Part shown: in pieces, positions 15,846-24,549 of the stretch
Numbering within the stretch: the first letter of the stretch is position 1
Layout of the letters: every line of letters begins with the position of its first letter
Assembly (NCBI GenBank): GCA_016744395.1
Contig: JADGEK010000025.1
Span: forward strand, 1 to 42,774
Origin: Gammaproteobacteria bacterium
GTDB lineage: Bacteria > Pseudomonadota > Gammaproteobacteria > GRL18
Length of the DNA stretch: 42,774 nt
Reading direction: 5' to 3'
The notes under the pieces: generated by a model
Told to the model about the DNA's origin: nothing
The model's input: only the letters and a program-made list of their open reading frames with translations
Database searches by the model: none
Translations under genes and position numbers: made by a program

Positions 15846-17984
15846 TTATTTGTGGACAAGAACACTTTGTTTTAATTGAATATAGTCCAATAAAATATTT
15901 GCAGACTCAATCAGTAGCGTGCGACTATCACTGTCTTTTTTATCATCATCCTCTTCGTCTTCATGCTCATTGTTTAGACCCAAAACATCATCTTCATCGT
16001 CCAGTTCTTTAATGTTTTTAAATGGCTTTTCACCTTTAGCTATGCGACGTTTATTTTCAATTTCTAGTTGTTCCTGGCGAGATTTCTTGTACTCTTTTTG
16101 TCGTGTTTTATAGTTTAGAGAAAGAGATTTTTGATCTTTTTTCTTATCAATGCGGGCTACGGTCTCTTGGATGTAGAGGAAGTCAGGATCAAGCTTGCTT
16201 CTCTTGACATGCTTGGATTTGAGTACTGGAAATATTTGACTAAAATTGGGGTATTGTTGAAACTCAGCATTTTTAACTTGATCCCAAGGTAATGCTTCGG
16301 GCAAAGAGCTTTCGCCGATGTCATCTTTGTCATAAAGTGCTGGAAAGATAATATCAGGAATGACACCCAAATTTTGGGTACTATCACCTGAAATTCGATA
16401 AAATTTAGCATGAGTTAGCTTTATCTGGCCTTGCTCTAATTGCTGAAGTGCCTGAACGGTACCTTTTCCAAATGTCTGGTTACCAATAATGAGACCTCGG
16501 TTATAATCCTGAATAGCACCTGCAAAAATTTCAGAAGCAGAGGCACTTAATCGGTTGACCAGGACGCCTAAAGGGCCTTTATAAGTGACTTCATCACTTT
16601 CATCGTTTAATTGGGAGATTCGACCGTCAGCTGCTTTTACCTGAACGGTAGGTCCTGATTTTATAAATAAGCCCACCAGAGAGTTTACTTCCTGTAATGA
16701 GCCGCCACCATTATTTCGAAGGTCAATAACTAAGCCATCGATGCCTTCTTTAGTTAACTCAATAATGAGTTTTTTGACATCACGAGTGGTGCTTTTATAA
16801 TTCGGATCACCCGCTTGTGCGGCTTTAAAATCAATGTAAAATGCAGGAATATCAATGACGCCAATTTTTTGTTTCATACCATTTTCAGTGACTTCAATAA
16901 TTTCTTTTTTGGCGGCCTGTTCTTCTAGTTTGACTGTGTTACGGACAATCTGAATGGTTTTGGTTTTATGATCGTCTTTGGCTTTTTGTGGGATGAGTTC
17001 CAGACGAACCGTAGTGCCTTTATTACCACGGATCAGTTGTACAACATCATCCAGTCTCCAGCCAATGACGTCAATAATATCACCGCCTGCTCCTTGTCCA
17101 ACACCGACAATGCGGTCGCCAGCTTTCAGTTGTCCTGCTTTTTCAGCAGGCCCTGCAGGAACCAGTCGCTTAACCTTTGTATAGCCATCTTCAGATTGCA
17201 GCATGGCACCTATGCCTTCCAAAGACAGGCTCATCTGGATGTCAAAGTTTTCAGAAACACGGGGTGAAAAATATTGGGTATGAGGGTCGTAAGATTCTGC
17301 CAATGCATTCATATAAATTCTAAAGGCGTCTTCATTATTTGTTTGTTTGATTCGATTGATCTGGTTCTTATAACGTTTTATGAGCAATTCTTGAATTTCT
17401 TTGTCATCTTTACCTGCTAATTTAAAGCTGATAATGACATTTTTTAATTGCTGAAGGGTGAGGTTATTTTGCTCTTTTTTGTTTGTTGGCCATGGTTGTT
17501 CATCTCGCTCAAGAATCAGTTCTTCATGTTTGGCGAAATCCAGTTTATCGTAATTATTCTCTAATAGGTTCAGAGTATAAACCAGACGCTCTGTATGACG
17601 TTGTTGGTAGAGATTAAAAGCAATAAAGGCATTTTTCAGTTCACCACGACGAAAATTATTGTCAATGAGAAAACGAAATTTTTCAAAGTTTTTGATATCT
17701 TCAGCTAGAAAAAAAGTGCGGTTTGGATCCAGTGATTTTAAAAAGGCATCAAAAACAGTTGAAGATAATTTATCATCCAAAATCATTTGGCGGTAATGCT
17801 GATATTGTAATTGTTTGGCAATTACAAAACTGAGTTTGGCATGCTCCTTCGCTGGTGTGACGGGATGAATGTATTCATCCACATTATAGACTTTAGCGAT
17901 TGAAAGCAATGGCAAGCTAAGTAAAACAGTTGTAATAACAAGTAATTGCAGTCTTAAAAATTTGGACATAAATAGTTTCTTCAT
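15846..17984 (-). CDS. prc: Carboxy-terminal processing protease Prc/Tsp (S41A)
   Basis: A 712-residue periplasmic tail-specific protease that cleaves proteins with non-polar C-termini and, in E. coli, trims the peptidoglycan enzymes MepS and FtsI. A signal sequence runs from about residue 8 to 30. The N-terminal domain includes the helical region typical of Prc, a PDZ domain spans about 250-335, and the S41 core has NNGGGSL, NRLSASASEIFAGAIQDY and TFGKGTVQ. The likely catalytic pair is Ser482 and Lys507, with the same 25-residue spacing as E. coli Ser452/Lys477. A C-terminal domain follows, with an acidic low-complexity run near the end (NEHEDEEDDDKKDSDS) not typical of E. coli. ATG 17984 and ATG 17969 are both possible starts. 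It is divergent from greB. Confidence 0.95.
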   Translation of the reverse strand: MKKLFMSKFLRLQLLVITTVLLSLPLLSIAKVYNVDEYIHPVTPAKEHAKLSFVIAKQLQYQHYRQMILDDKLSSTVFDAFLKSLDPNRTFFLAEDIKNFEKFRFLIDNNFRRGELKNAFIAFNLYQQRHTERLVYTLNLLENNYDKLDFAKHEELILERDEQPWPTNKKEQNNLTLQQLKNVIISFKLAGKDDKEIQELLIKRYKNQINRIKQTNNEDAFRIYMNALAESYDPHTQYFSPRVSENFDIQMSLSLEGIGAMLQSEDGYTKVKRLVPAGPAEKAGQLKAGDRIVGVGQGAGGDIIDVIGWRLDDVVQLIRGNKGTTVRLELIPQKAKDDHKTKTIQIVRNTVKLEEQAAKKEIIEVTENGMKQKIGVIDIPAFYIDFKAAQAGDPNYKSTTRDVKKLIIELTKEGIDGLVIDLRNNGGGSLQEVNSLVGLFIKSGPTVQVKAADGRISQLNDESDEVTYKGPLGVLVNRLSASASEIFAGAIQDYNRGLIIGNQTFGKGTVQALQQLEQGQIKLTHAKFYRISGDSTQNLGVIPDIIFPALYDKDDIGESSLPEALPWDQVKNAEFQQYPNFSQIFPVLKSKHVKRSKLDPDFLYIQETVARIDKKKDQKSLSLNYKTRQKEYKKSRQEQLEIENKRRIAKGEKPFKNIKELDDEDDVLGLNNEHEDEEDDDKKDSDSRTLLIESANILLDYIQLKQSVLVHK

Positions 17985-18290
17985 CTTTTAGGGTTGTTAA
18001 TTTTTAATTTTCCTGGTTGCTGATACGCATCAGGCTATTCAAACTTAAAATGAATGTTTGTTTATTATTAGTATTATAGACAGTTGATTTGCCAGTCAGT
18101 TCCTATGCCATAATATAACATCTAAGGACTGTTTCTGGCATTATTATTAATATATAGTGACTTTTTTCATATTTTTAAATGCAAATTGAAGAATATAACT
18201 GCAAAATAGTCTTTTGTTCTACTTTTTTGAGTGAAAAAAACTTCTAGTGCCTGATGAATTGAGGACTAGCTAAGAGGATTTATTTAATTT
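17985..18290. other. 306-bp divergent intergenic region between prc and greB
   Basis: AT-rich DNA with no gene. It must hold the promoters for prc (reverse) and greB (forward). I see no convincing -35/-10 pair or symmetric operator. AAGAGGA at 18273-18279 is the nearest purine-rich stretch before greB but is about 11 bases from the ATG. Confidence 0.5.
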
Positions 18291-18797
18291 ATGGGACGTT
18301 ATCGCACTCCACGTAAGCCATCATCGAAATATATTACACCACAGGGGAAATTGCGCATGGAAGAAGAGTTGCGCTACCTGTGGAAAGAAAAACGTCCAAT
18401 AGTCACGCAAGCAGTGTCTGAAGCAGCAGCCCAAGGTGATCGGAGTGAGAATGCAGAATACATCTATGGTAAAAAGCAGCTTCGGGAAATTGATGCCAGA
18501 GTCCGTTTTTTATCGAAACGTCTGGATGATATGGTTGAAGTTGATCGAATTCCAGAGGATGAAAAAATGGTTTTTTTTGGTGCCTGGGTTGAATTAGAAG
18601 ATGAAGATGGTCATTTAAAACACTATCGAATTGTTGGGCCTGATGAGTTTGATGTGAAATCTGGTTTCATCAGTATGGATTCGCCATTGGCTCAGGCTCT
18701 TTTAAATAAAAGAGAAGGAGATGATATTTTTGTTAAGGGGCCAAATGGCGTAATGGAGCACTATTTGAGCAAAGTGCAATACAGACCTTTTAAATGA
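18291..18797 (+). CDS. greB: Transcript cleavage factor GreB
   Basis: A 168-residue GreA/GreB-family protein that enters the RNA polymerase secondary channel and stimulates cleavage of backtracked transcripts. GreB rather than GreA is shown by the N-terminal basic tail before the coiled coil (GRYRTPRKPSSKYITPQGKLRMEEELRYLWKEKRP) and by the overall length. The coiled-coil tip has the acidic pair in QGDRSENAEYIYGKKQLREID. The C-terminal FKBP-like domain follows with FFGAWVELEDEDG and GPDEFDVKSGFISMDSPLAQALL. It is the only forward gene between recQ and the mla region and is convergent with the small gene at 18844. Confidence 0.96.
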   Translation: MGRYRTPRKPSSKYITPQGKLRMEEELRYLWKEKRPIVTQAVSEAAAQGDRSENAEYIYGKKQLREIDARVRFLSKRLDDMVEVDRIPEDEKMVFFGAWVELEDEDGHLKHYRIVGPDEFDVKSGFISMDSPLAQALLNKREGDDIFVKGPNGVMEHYLSKVQYRPFK

Positions 18798-18843
18798 CGG
18801 ATGTTTAGGGGAAACTGCTCAACAGGTGTGAAGGCATTTGGGG

Positions 18844-19182
18844 TTAATCAAGGTGCTCAATTGCAAAATGGGCCTCAGCTGTTGTTTTATCAATGCTGAC
18901 CATCAAATCACAATAAGTATTTTCAGACATTGGATCATCACCACAGTTACACCCTGCAATAATTTCATCAAAAAAAACGCCTACTTTTACTTGAATTGTG
19001 GTGTCCTTTTCTGTGGCTGAATTGATTAATGCTGAAATTTTAGAACCGTCAGCTTTGCCTCCCTGACAGATGGCTTGATCTAAGGGCAAGGTGCCATCTT
19101 CTAAAGCCTCAAGCTCTTGCTTGAGTGTTTTTTTGAAGTCCTCTGAGCCCCAGTTTTTTAAAGAATGAGTAAGTTGTGTCAT
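18844..19182 (-). CDS. Hypothetical protein with a CNC motif (112 residues)
   Basis: A 112-residue soluble protein that I cannot assign to a named family. It has an N-terminal helical region (LTHSLKNWGSEDFKKTLKQELEAL), then LPLDQAICQGGKADGSKISALINSATEK, and a conserved-looking C-terminal beta region with VKVGVFFDEIIAGCNCGDDP followed by YCDLMVSIDKTTAEAHF. The cysteines (one in CQGG, the CNC pair and one in YCDL) could bind metal or a cluster, which is inference. Its start lies ten bases after the stop of the DUF971-MoaD-like gene, so they are probably co-transcribed. It is last in the reverse-strand string that begins at mgtE. Confidence 0.75.
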   Translation of the reverse strand: MTQLTHSLKNWGSEDFKKTLKQELEALEDGTLPLDQAICQGGKADGSKISALINSATEKDTTIQVKVGVFFDEIIAGCNCGDDPMSENTYCDLMVSIDKTTAEAHFAIEHLD

Positions 19183-19192
19183 ATTGTTGGCT

Positions 19193-19810
19193 TTATTTAG
19201 CTTTAGGGATAAGAGCTATCTCATCGCCATGTTCTAAGATAGTAAAGAGTTCGGCAAATTCCTTGTTCACTGTAAACTGAACGCTGTCATTAGCAAATGC
19301 TCTATTCCAACGGTTTCCTCGGTTTCTTAAAGACTCAAGCAACTCCTGGACTGTGCTGATATTCTCAGGTAGCTCAAATTCTTCTTCTTCTTTGGTAAAG
19401 GCAATGAGTTTGTCCATAAAATAAAGAATTTTTATGATGGCAGGACCTTTATGAATTTTATCGGATTCGCCTCGATTTAATTCAAAACTTTCCAAAGAAA
19501 CTAGATATTGTGTCCAGTTTTCGTCATAGTTTTTCCCTAAATCATAAAGTGTTTCCCATGAATAGATCCCTTGATCATAGCCATCATCAAAAAAGAGTCT
19601 CAACGCATAACTGCCTTGTGCTTCAATTGAATCAATATTGACATTAATTTTGCCCGCAACAGGTGTGTCAGTAGTGGTAATTTCAGCCGATTTTCCATGG
19701 GTTCTCAGGTATTCACAGCTTAATTTATAGTTTTCACCCGTGTCAAAGCTGATTTCCAATAGACGTGATTTTTTATGCAGGTTGATTTCAATTGGATTAT
19801 GTTCTGTCAT
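19193..19810 (-). CDS. DUF971 (GBBH-like N) domain fused to a MoaD/ThiS-like domain
   Basis: A 205-residue two-domain protein. Residues 1 to about 110 fit DUF971, the gamma-butyrobetaine hydroxylase-like N-terminal domain: a strand pair with LLEISFDTGENYKLSCEYLRTHGKSAEI, then the signature IEAQGSYALRLFFDDGYDQGIYSWETLYDLG. Residues 125-205 fit a MoaD/ThiS ubiquitin-like fold: IKILYFMDKLIAFTKEEEEFELP, TVQELLESLRNRG, and the closing LEHGDEIALIP. Functional MoaD and ThiS end in Gly-Gly; this one ends IPKAK, so it cannot be activated as a sulfur carrier in the usual way. DUF971 also occurs next to or fused with Fe-S and Mrp/ApbC proteins. Function is unknown; the domain calls are by pattern. Confidence 0.72.
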   Translation of the reverse strand: MTEHNPIEINLHKKSRLLEISFDTGENYKLSCEYLRTHGKSAEITTTDTPVAGKINVNIDSIEAQGSYALRLFFDDGYDQGIYSWETLYDLGKNYDENWTQYLVSLESFELNRGESDKIHKGPAIIKILYFMDKLIAFTKEEEEFELPENISTVQELLESLRNRGNRWNRAFANDSVQFTVNKEFAELFTILEHGDEIALIPKAK

Positions 19811-19858
19811 ATGCCGTATTTTATAAAGTGTTATCGAACTTGCCGAAGCTTCAAAACA

Positions 19859-20701
19859 CTAATATGGGGCTAAGTTCTGAAGAATTATAGGGTCTATTGG
19901 ATAATCAGGGTATTTTATCCTAAATTGAGCAATTAATTCATGAGCTTCATCAATTTTATTCTTATTTATTAATAAACGAACTCTATTTAACCAAATTTCT
20001 TGATCTGTAGAATGAGTGACGTCTTGTTTTTGAGGTATCAGAGTGCTTTGCTTTGTTTCTATTATTTCATCGGCAATGGCAGCAGGAGTGCTGGCAAGTG
20101 CTCCATCACTATTAAGACTTTTTCTTTTAGGTAAAGTGCCTATTTGATTACGCCCCATGTAGGCTGGAGCAGCTTGCATTTCAGGGATTGCTTCATTTTT
20201 ATATAATAGTTTTCGACTGTCATTTTTCACTTCTTGAGGAATCATTTCTTTGGATTGACTGAGAGGCTTATTACGCTTTTTTAAGTGGCTGTTTGAATCG
20301 AAATTACTTATGCCTGAACTGACGGGAGAAAACACAGATCGTTCCTCACTGATAGCTTGTGGCTGCAGCAGCTCTTGTTCTAAGTTGTCTTGTTCTGATT
20401 CCCAGGTATTCAGTGTCAATAGACCCACTAAAGAAAAAATGGCAATGGATGCTGCCCATGACAGGGGCTGATACCAGTGATTTGGCCTCATTACATTACT
20501 TAGTTTGCTATTCTCAATCGATGTTTTGGCGGCATTCAGAATGCTTTGATCGAGCTCATTTGAAGGTTTGGGACAGTCAGTATTTTGATAGATGTCAGAC
20601 AAAGTGGATTTACCTTGAAGATATTGTTCAAAGAAAACTTCATCCTGCTTATCTGTTGATGTTGATTTGCTTTTTATATTCATGATTTTGATATCTTGCA
20701 C
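19859..20701 (-). CDS. Putative membrane-anchored anti-sigma factor
   Basis: A 280-residue single-span protein next to an ECF sigma gene. The cytoplasmic part (about 1-78) has EVFFEQYLQGKSTLSDIYQN and PSNELDQSILNAAKT, a pattern seen in unnamed proteobacterial membrane proteins. The membrane helix is near 80-98 (LSWAASIAIFSLVGLLTLN). A long low-complexity Ser/Lys/Gln linker follows, and a C-terminal helical pair (EIWLNRVRLLINKNKIDEAHELIAQFRIKYPDYP) resembles a TPR-like unit. No HxxxCxxC zinc anti-sigma motif is present, so the role rests on location and topology. GTG 20701 and ATG 20683 are both possible starts; neither has a good ribosome site. The sigma gene stops 11 bases before the GTG. 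Confidence 0.7.
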   Translation of the reverse strand: MQDIKIMNIKSKSTSTDKQDEVFFEQYLQGKSTLSDIYQNTDCPKPSNELDQSILNAAKTSIENSKLSNVMRPNHWYQPLSWAASIAIFSLVGLLTLNTWESEQDNLEQELLQPQAISEERSVFSPVSSGISNFDSNSHLKKRNKPLSQSKEMIPQEVKNDSRKLLYKNEAIPEMQAAPAYMGRNQIGTLPKRKSLNSDGALASTPAAIADEIIETKQSTLIPQKQDVTHSTDQEIWLNRVRLLINKNKIDEAHELIAQFRIKYPDYPIDPIILQNLAPY

Positions 20702-20712
20702 TTTTATATTGG

Positions 20713-21309
20713 CTAAGTTGGAATGTATTGCGCCAACTGATGGCGTAATTTTTTAACCGCATAGCGTAGACGGCTTTTTGTACTTTCAAAAGAGCTGTCG
20801 GTAATCAATGCAATGTCCTGAAGTGTCAGGCCACTTTTTTCATGGAGCAAAAAGACCTCTTTTTGTTCTTCAGGCAGAGTATCGATCCCTTGAATTAGAG
20901 CATAATGTATTTGATTTTCTAGTAATTTCTCATCGGGTTCATCTGCATGATGGTTGACGACCTCCACGGCTTCTGATAACTCAAGGTTGACTTCATTTTG
21001 CTTGTCATATGACTGAATGAGAGATAATGGCTGCCTGGTATTTTGTCTATAATGATCAATCAGGCAATTATGAGCCACTTGATAAAGCCAGGTTTTAAAT
21101 GATGATTGCTGCTTGAAAGTAGATGATGACTTGATAATTTTAAGCCATACATCCTGATGCAATTCATCAGCAATGCTTTTTGAATGAACCTGCCGAAAGA
21201 AATAATGATAGATGGCTTTTTTGTAGCGACTGTAGAGATTTTCAAACGCTTCAACTTCCCCCTTGTAAAAGGAGTGAATTAATTGTTCATCAGTGACTTT
21301 GTTTAACAT
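20713..21309 (-). CDS. ECF-type RNA polymerase sigma factor
   Basis: A 198-residue sigma-70 family protein with only regions 2 and 4, as expected for an extracytoplasmic-function sigma. Region 2 spans about 8-90, with YSRYKKAIYHYFFRQVHSKSIADELHQDVWLKIIKS, the recognition FKTWLYQVAHNCLIDHYRQ and an arginine-rich end. Region 4 (about 135-195) has IDTLPEEQKEVFLLHEKSGLTLQDIALITDSSFESTKSRLRYAVKKLRHQL. The linker between them (LSLIQSYDKQNEVNLELSEAVEVV) is longer than in RpoE. It is followed by a membrane protein likely to be its anti-sigma. The gene starts 41 bp after the membrane-protein gene at 21351. The regulon is unknown; the neighbouring envelope genes are candidates. Confidence 0.92.
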   Translation of the reverse strand: MLNKVTDEQLIHSFYKGEVEAFENLYSRYKKAIYHYFFRQVHSKSIADELHQDVWLKIIKSSSTFKQQSSFKTWLYQVAHNCLIDHYRQNTRQPLSLIQSYDKQNEVNLELSEAVEVVNHHADEPDEKLLENQIHYALIQGIDTLPEEQKEVFLLHEKSGLTLQDIALITDSSFESTKSRLRYAVKKLRHQLAQYIPT

Positions 21310-21350
21310 ACTATTGATTATAGACGCAGAAAATATAAAAAGGGGTTATT

Positions 21351-21980
21351 TTATGATTGATGCTGAATTGTCTGAATTAGGAGGGATATTAAACGATAAC
21401 TCAGTGCAAATAAGGCATAGATAAAAATGAGTGGATCAAGTAAATAATCCCAGAGGTTTCTACTTTCTAATAGCCCCATTTGATAGGCTAATAGTGAGAA
21501 GACGAGAGCCAGTAATAATAAACTATAGTGTTTGAGCAATGCAAAAAACATCAGCGTCATTAAAATAAGAATAAAAATTATTGGGGTGAATAAGCCATGA
21601 TTTTTATTGATAAATCCCCATGAGTAAGGATCAACTGGCCCAAAGCCTAAGGCTGTGGGATAGAAAAACAGGCCTGTAATGAGGACAAGAATTAAGATAG
21701 GTAGCATTTGAGATTTGTTCGCTTTGGGTTCAATGACATAAGAAATTAGAAGAAGCAATGTCGTTATACTTAAATCGTTAATGAGTCCCCGTATATAAAA
21801 ATTAATCGAGTCACCAGAAAAAGAAATAAAAGAGATGGTAAAAAACAGGATAGACAATAAATAACTTGATTGCTTTTTAAATTTAAAAAGAAATAATAGC
21901 CGCAATAATATGACGGATAATAGCAGTGAAATTCCAGTCAAGCCTATCATTGTTTGTAAAGACATGGATGCTGGATTCAT
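21351..21980 (-). CDS. Multi-span membrane protein coupled to a sialidase-like protein
   Basis: A 209-residue, very hydrophobic protein with about five to six membrane helices and short charged loops. I recognise no family. Notable loops are FYPTALGFGPVDPYSWGFINKNHGLF and LLESRNLWDYLLDPL. Its ATG overlaps the stop of the upstream sialidase-like gene by one base (TAATG at 21978-21982), so translation is coupled and the two products very likely work together in the envelope. There is no catalytic motif to suggest an enzyme. The overlapping 5' end also contains many leucine codons in a row, consistent with a leading membrane helix. Confidence 0.8.
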   Translation of the reverse strand: MNPASMSLQTMIGLTGISLLLSVILLRLLFLFKFKKQSSYLLSILFFTISFISFSGDSINFYIRGLINDLSITTLLLLISYVIEPKANKSQMLPILILVLITGLFFYPTALGFGPVDPYSWGFINKNHGLFTPIIFILILMTLMFFALLKHYSLLLLALVFSLLAYQMGLLESRNLWDYLLDPLIFIYALFALSYRLISLLIQTIQHQS

Positions 21981-23179
21981 TATTGCTCCCCCTGTGTAGT
22001 ATCAATTGTGCTTGCTTTATGAAGCCAGGCTGCATTGAAAATGAGGTGTTTGATGTGGTTTTTGTGCCATGTATAGAGCAGGTGAATATTACCATTTTGT
22101 GTTTGTAGCAGCCATGGATAGGAAAATTGTTGGTTTTTATCGGGCTCTGGCAGGCGATTCTCTTCAATAACTTGAGACAGCTTCCAGGTTTTCCCCTGAT
22201 CATTTGATGTGGCCAATGACATATCTTCACGTTCTTCCTCATCATTGTTAAATGCCAGTAACAGCTCTTGTGTTCCATCCAGGACAAGGCCAATGATACC
22301 TGCTCCAGGGTTTGGGAGTTCACTTTTTTCAACAGGCGTCCAGTTTAAACCCGAGTCATTACTGGTTTGAGTCAGAATTCGCTTGGGGGCAGAGCCTTGA
22401 TAGCGCATCATAGCCACAGCATCATTGACTGAAGTAGTAAAAATAACGGGCTGGAGTGATGTGTGTCCCCATGACATTCGTATTTTATCGATGACTTCTC
22501 CCTGAGCATTCAGTTTTAATAGCTCACCAAATTTGCCGACCAATTCATGATAGACAGGCAGTCCGATTGTGCCGTCAGTATAGTGAATGGGAGTCCCCTT
22601 GATTAAAGTGCTGAGATTTAAAAACGGAGAGCTAATGAGTCGTTTGGGTGGAGACCAACTTTTTCCGTCATCATGGGATTGAGTTAAATTAATTGAACTG
22701 CCAGCCCAGCCCCCTACAGAAACACTGACATAAAATAACCAAATACTCTTGTCAGGACCACGGGTAACGACTGGATTACCAAGCTTTCTAATATACCGAA
22801 ATGTGCTGTCTCTGGTGAAGTTGCGGCTAATTAAGCTTCTTTCTTTTCCCCATTGTTTTGTTTTGTTATGCCAGATGTTTTGATAAATCATTACATCTCT
22901 ATGACCTTCACGAAGGCCACCATACCAAAAGGCCATAATATCATTATTGTCTAACTCAATTGCTGTGGCGCTATGTACTTCAGGTGTTGATTCATGAGAA
23001 GCAAAGTCTTCTTGATAAAACGGTGTACTTGCTGTACTGATCGGCTCATCAGAGTGAGCAGACAAAGAAAACACACCAGGGGGATTTGACTTGAAGAGCG
23101 GCCACGCTGATAGCATGAGTGATAAAATGCCGAGAGAGAAAATGATTTTATTGGTTATGGTGTGGGTTGTTTGTTTCAT
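21980..23179 (-). CDS. Sialidase-fold (BNR/Asp-box) exported protein
   Basis: A 399-residue protein with an N-terminal membrane anchor or signal (about residues 9-30: NKIIFSLGILSLMLSAWPLF) and a six-bladed beta-propeller of the BNR_2 sialidase-like family. Three Asp-box motifs are visible: SHDDGKSW, SNDSGLNW and SNDQGKTW. The N-terminal propeller has EVHSATAIELDNNDIMAFWYGGLREGHRDVMIY, the family's usual opening; later HYTDGTIGLPVYHE and SWGHTSLQP are also family-like. A classic FRIP motif is not seen, so true sialidase activity is doubtful; another glycan substrate or a binding role is possible. It starts two bases after the mgtE stop and overlaps the membrane-protein gene downstream. Confidence 0.85.
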   Translation of the reverse strand: MKQTTHTITNKIIFSLGILSLMLSAWPLFKSNPPGVFSLSAHSDEPISTASTPFYQEDFASHESTPEVHSATAIELDNNDIMAFWYGGLREGHRDVMIYQNIWHNKTKQWGKERSLISRNFTRDSTFRYIRKLGNPVVTRGPDKSIWLFYVSVSVGGWAGSSINLTQSHDDGKSWSPPKRLISSPFLNLSTLIKGTPIHYTDGTIGLPVYHELVGKFGELLKLNAQGEVIDKIRMSWGHTSLQPVIFTTSVNDAVAMMRYQGSAPKRILTQTSNDSGLNWTPVEKSELPNPGAGIIGLVLDGTQELLLAFNNDEEEREDMSLATSNDQGKTWKLSQVIEENRLPEPDKNQQFSYPWLLQTQNGNIHLLYTWHKNHIKHLIFNAAWLHKASTIDTTQGEQ

Positions 23180-23181
23180 GT

Positions 23182-24549
23182 TTAAACCAGCATGAAGCTC
23201 GCTAAGCCAAGAAAAGCAAAGAAGCCGATAACATCGGTAATGGTGGTGAGAAAAACTCCGCCAGCGAGAGCAGGATCTGCACCCATTTTATCTAGAGTAA
23301 TAGGGATTACAACGCCTGAGAAAGCAGCGATAACAAGGTTAATAATAATCGCAAAGCCAATGACATAAGCGAGAGTCATATTGGCAAACCAAACGCCGGA
23401 AATAATGGCTAATACCAGAGCCCAAAGCAGGCCATTGATAAGGCTGACAGAGACTTCTTTTACGATTAAACTTCGATAGTTGTTATTATTAAGTTGTCCT
23501 AAGGCCATACCGCGTATGACCAGAGTGAGAGTTTGACTACCTGCAATACCACCCATACTGGCAACAATAGGCATTAGCACAGCAAGTGCAACCATCTTCT
23601 CAATTGTGACTTGGAACATTCCGATGACAGTAGAGGCGAGCAGGGCTGTGAGCAAATTAACACCAAGCCAGATGGCGCGCCTTTTACTGCTGCTTAATAC
23701 GGGAGCAAACATGTCGTCTTCTTCACTTAAACCTGCCTGACTCATGAAAGTGTGTTCGCCTTCGTCGCGAATGACATCAACAATGTCATCAATGGTAATA
23801 CGACCTAGAAGGTAACCTTGTTCATCAACGACGGGGGCTGTAATTAAATCTCGGCGTTCAAAAAGGGCAGCAACTTCAGTTTGCTCAGTGGCGGCATGAA
23901 TGCCACGCAATTTAGTATTCATGACGCTGGAGACAAATTGCTCAGGATCATGGGTTAATAAATCTGAAAGATATAAAACGCCTTGATAAAAACCTGCTTT
24001 ATTGACCACAATAAGATTATCAGTCGTATCAGGTATTTTGCCTAAAAAACGCAGGTAACGCATGACTGTTTCAAGCGAAATATCAGTCCGAATGGAAATG
24101 GTATCTGTATTCATCAAACCACCCGCACTGTCTTCTGGATAAGAAAGAACAGATTCCAGGCGTTCTCGATGCTGAGATTCCATGGACTGAAGCAAAACTC
24201 GACTGACCACATCAGGCATGTCAGGTAATAAGTCAGCGAGATCATCGTGATCCATAGTGCGGGTCGTGACGACCAGTTCACTGGTGGGCATGGATTCTAT
24301 GAATTGAAGACGGATATAGTCGTTCAGGTGGGTCAGTGTTTCACCCTTACGTCCTATTGCAACCAGGTTCCAGATTTTTTCCCGTTGTTCTTCATCAGGA
24401 AGTGACTCAATTAGAAAGGCAATCTCAGCAGGATGCAACGTGTTAACCAGTTTAATAACACTGGTTTCTTGCCCACTTTCAATTGCTGAATAGATTGGGG
24501 CAAGCTGATCTGGAAGTTGTTGCTGTTCCTGGGCTGGTGGCATAGGCAT
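23182..24549 (-). CDS. mgtE: Magnesium transporter MgtE
   Basis: A 455-residue MgtE-type Mg2+ channel. The cytoplasmic N-domain (about 1-130) has LVNTLHPAEIAFLIESLPDEEQREKIW and superhelical repeats. Two CBS domains follow (about 135-255; SVMNTKLRGIHAATEQTEVAALFERRDL and APVVDEQGYLLGRITIDDIVDVI). The membrane domain (about 285-455) holds the PIVASMGGIAGSQTLTLVIRGMALGQ stretch that forms part of the pore and dimer core, and AIIINLVIAAFSGVVIPITLDKMGADPALAGG. Two in-frame ATGs (24549 and 24543) share the GGCGG upstream, and the second has better spacing. In relatives MgtE often follows ptsH-ptsI; here no ptsI lies in the 170-bp gap. Confidence 0.95.
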   Translation of the reverse strand: MPMPPAQEQQQLPDQLAPIYSAIESGQETSVIKLVNTLHPAEIAFLIESLPDEEQREKIWNLVAIGRKGETLTHLNDYIRLQFIESMPTSELVVTTRTMDHDDLADLLPDMPDVVSRVLLQSMESQHRERLESVLSYPEDSAGGLMNTDTISIRTDISLETVMRYLRFLGKIPDTTDNLIVVNKAGFYQGVLYLSDLLTHDPEQFVSSVMNTKLRGIHAATEQTEVAALFERRDLITAPVVDEQGYLLGRITIDDIVDVIRDEGEHTFMSQAGLSEEDDMFAPVLSSSKRRAIWLGVNLLTALLASTVIGMFQVTIEKMVALAVLMPIVASMGGIAGSQTLTLVIRGMALGQLNNNNYRSLIVKEVSVSLINGLLWALVLAIISGVWFANMTLAYVIGFAIIINLVIAAFSGVVIPITLDKMGADPALAGGVFLTTITDVIGFFAFLGLASFMLV

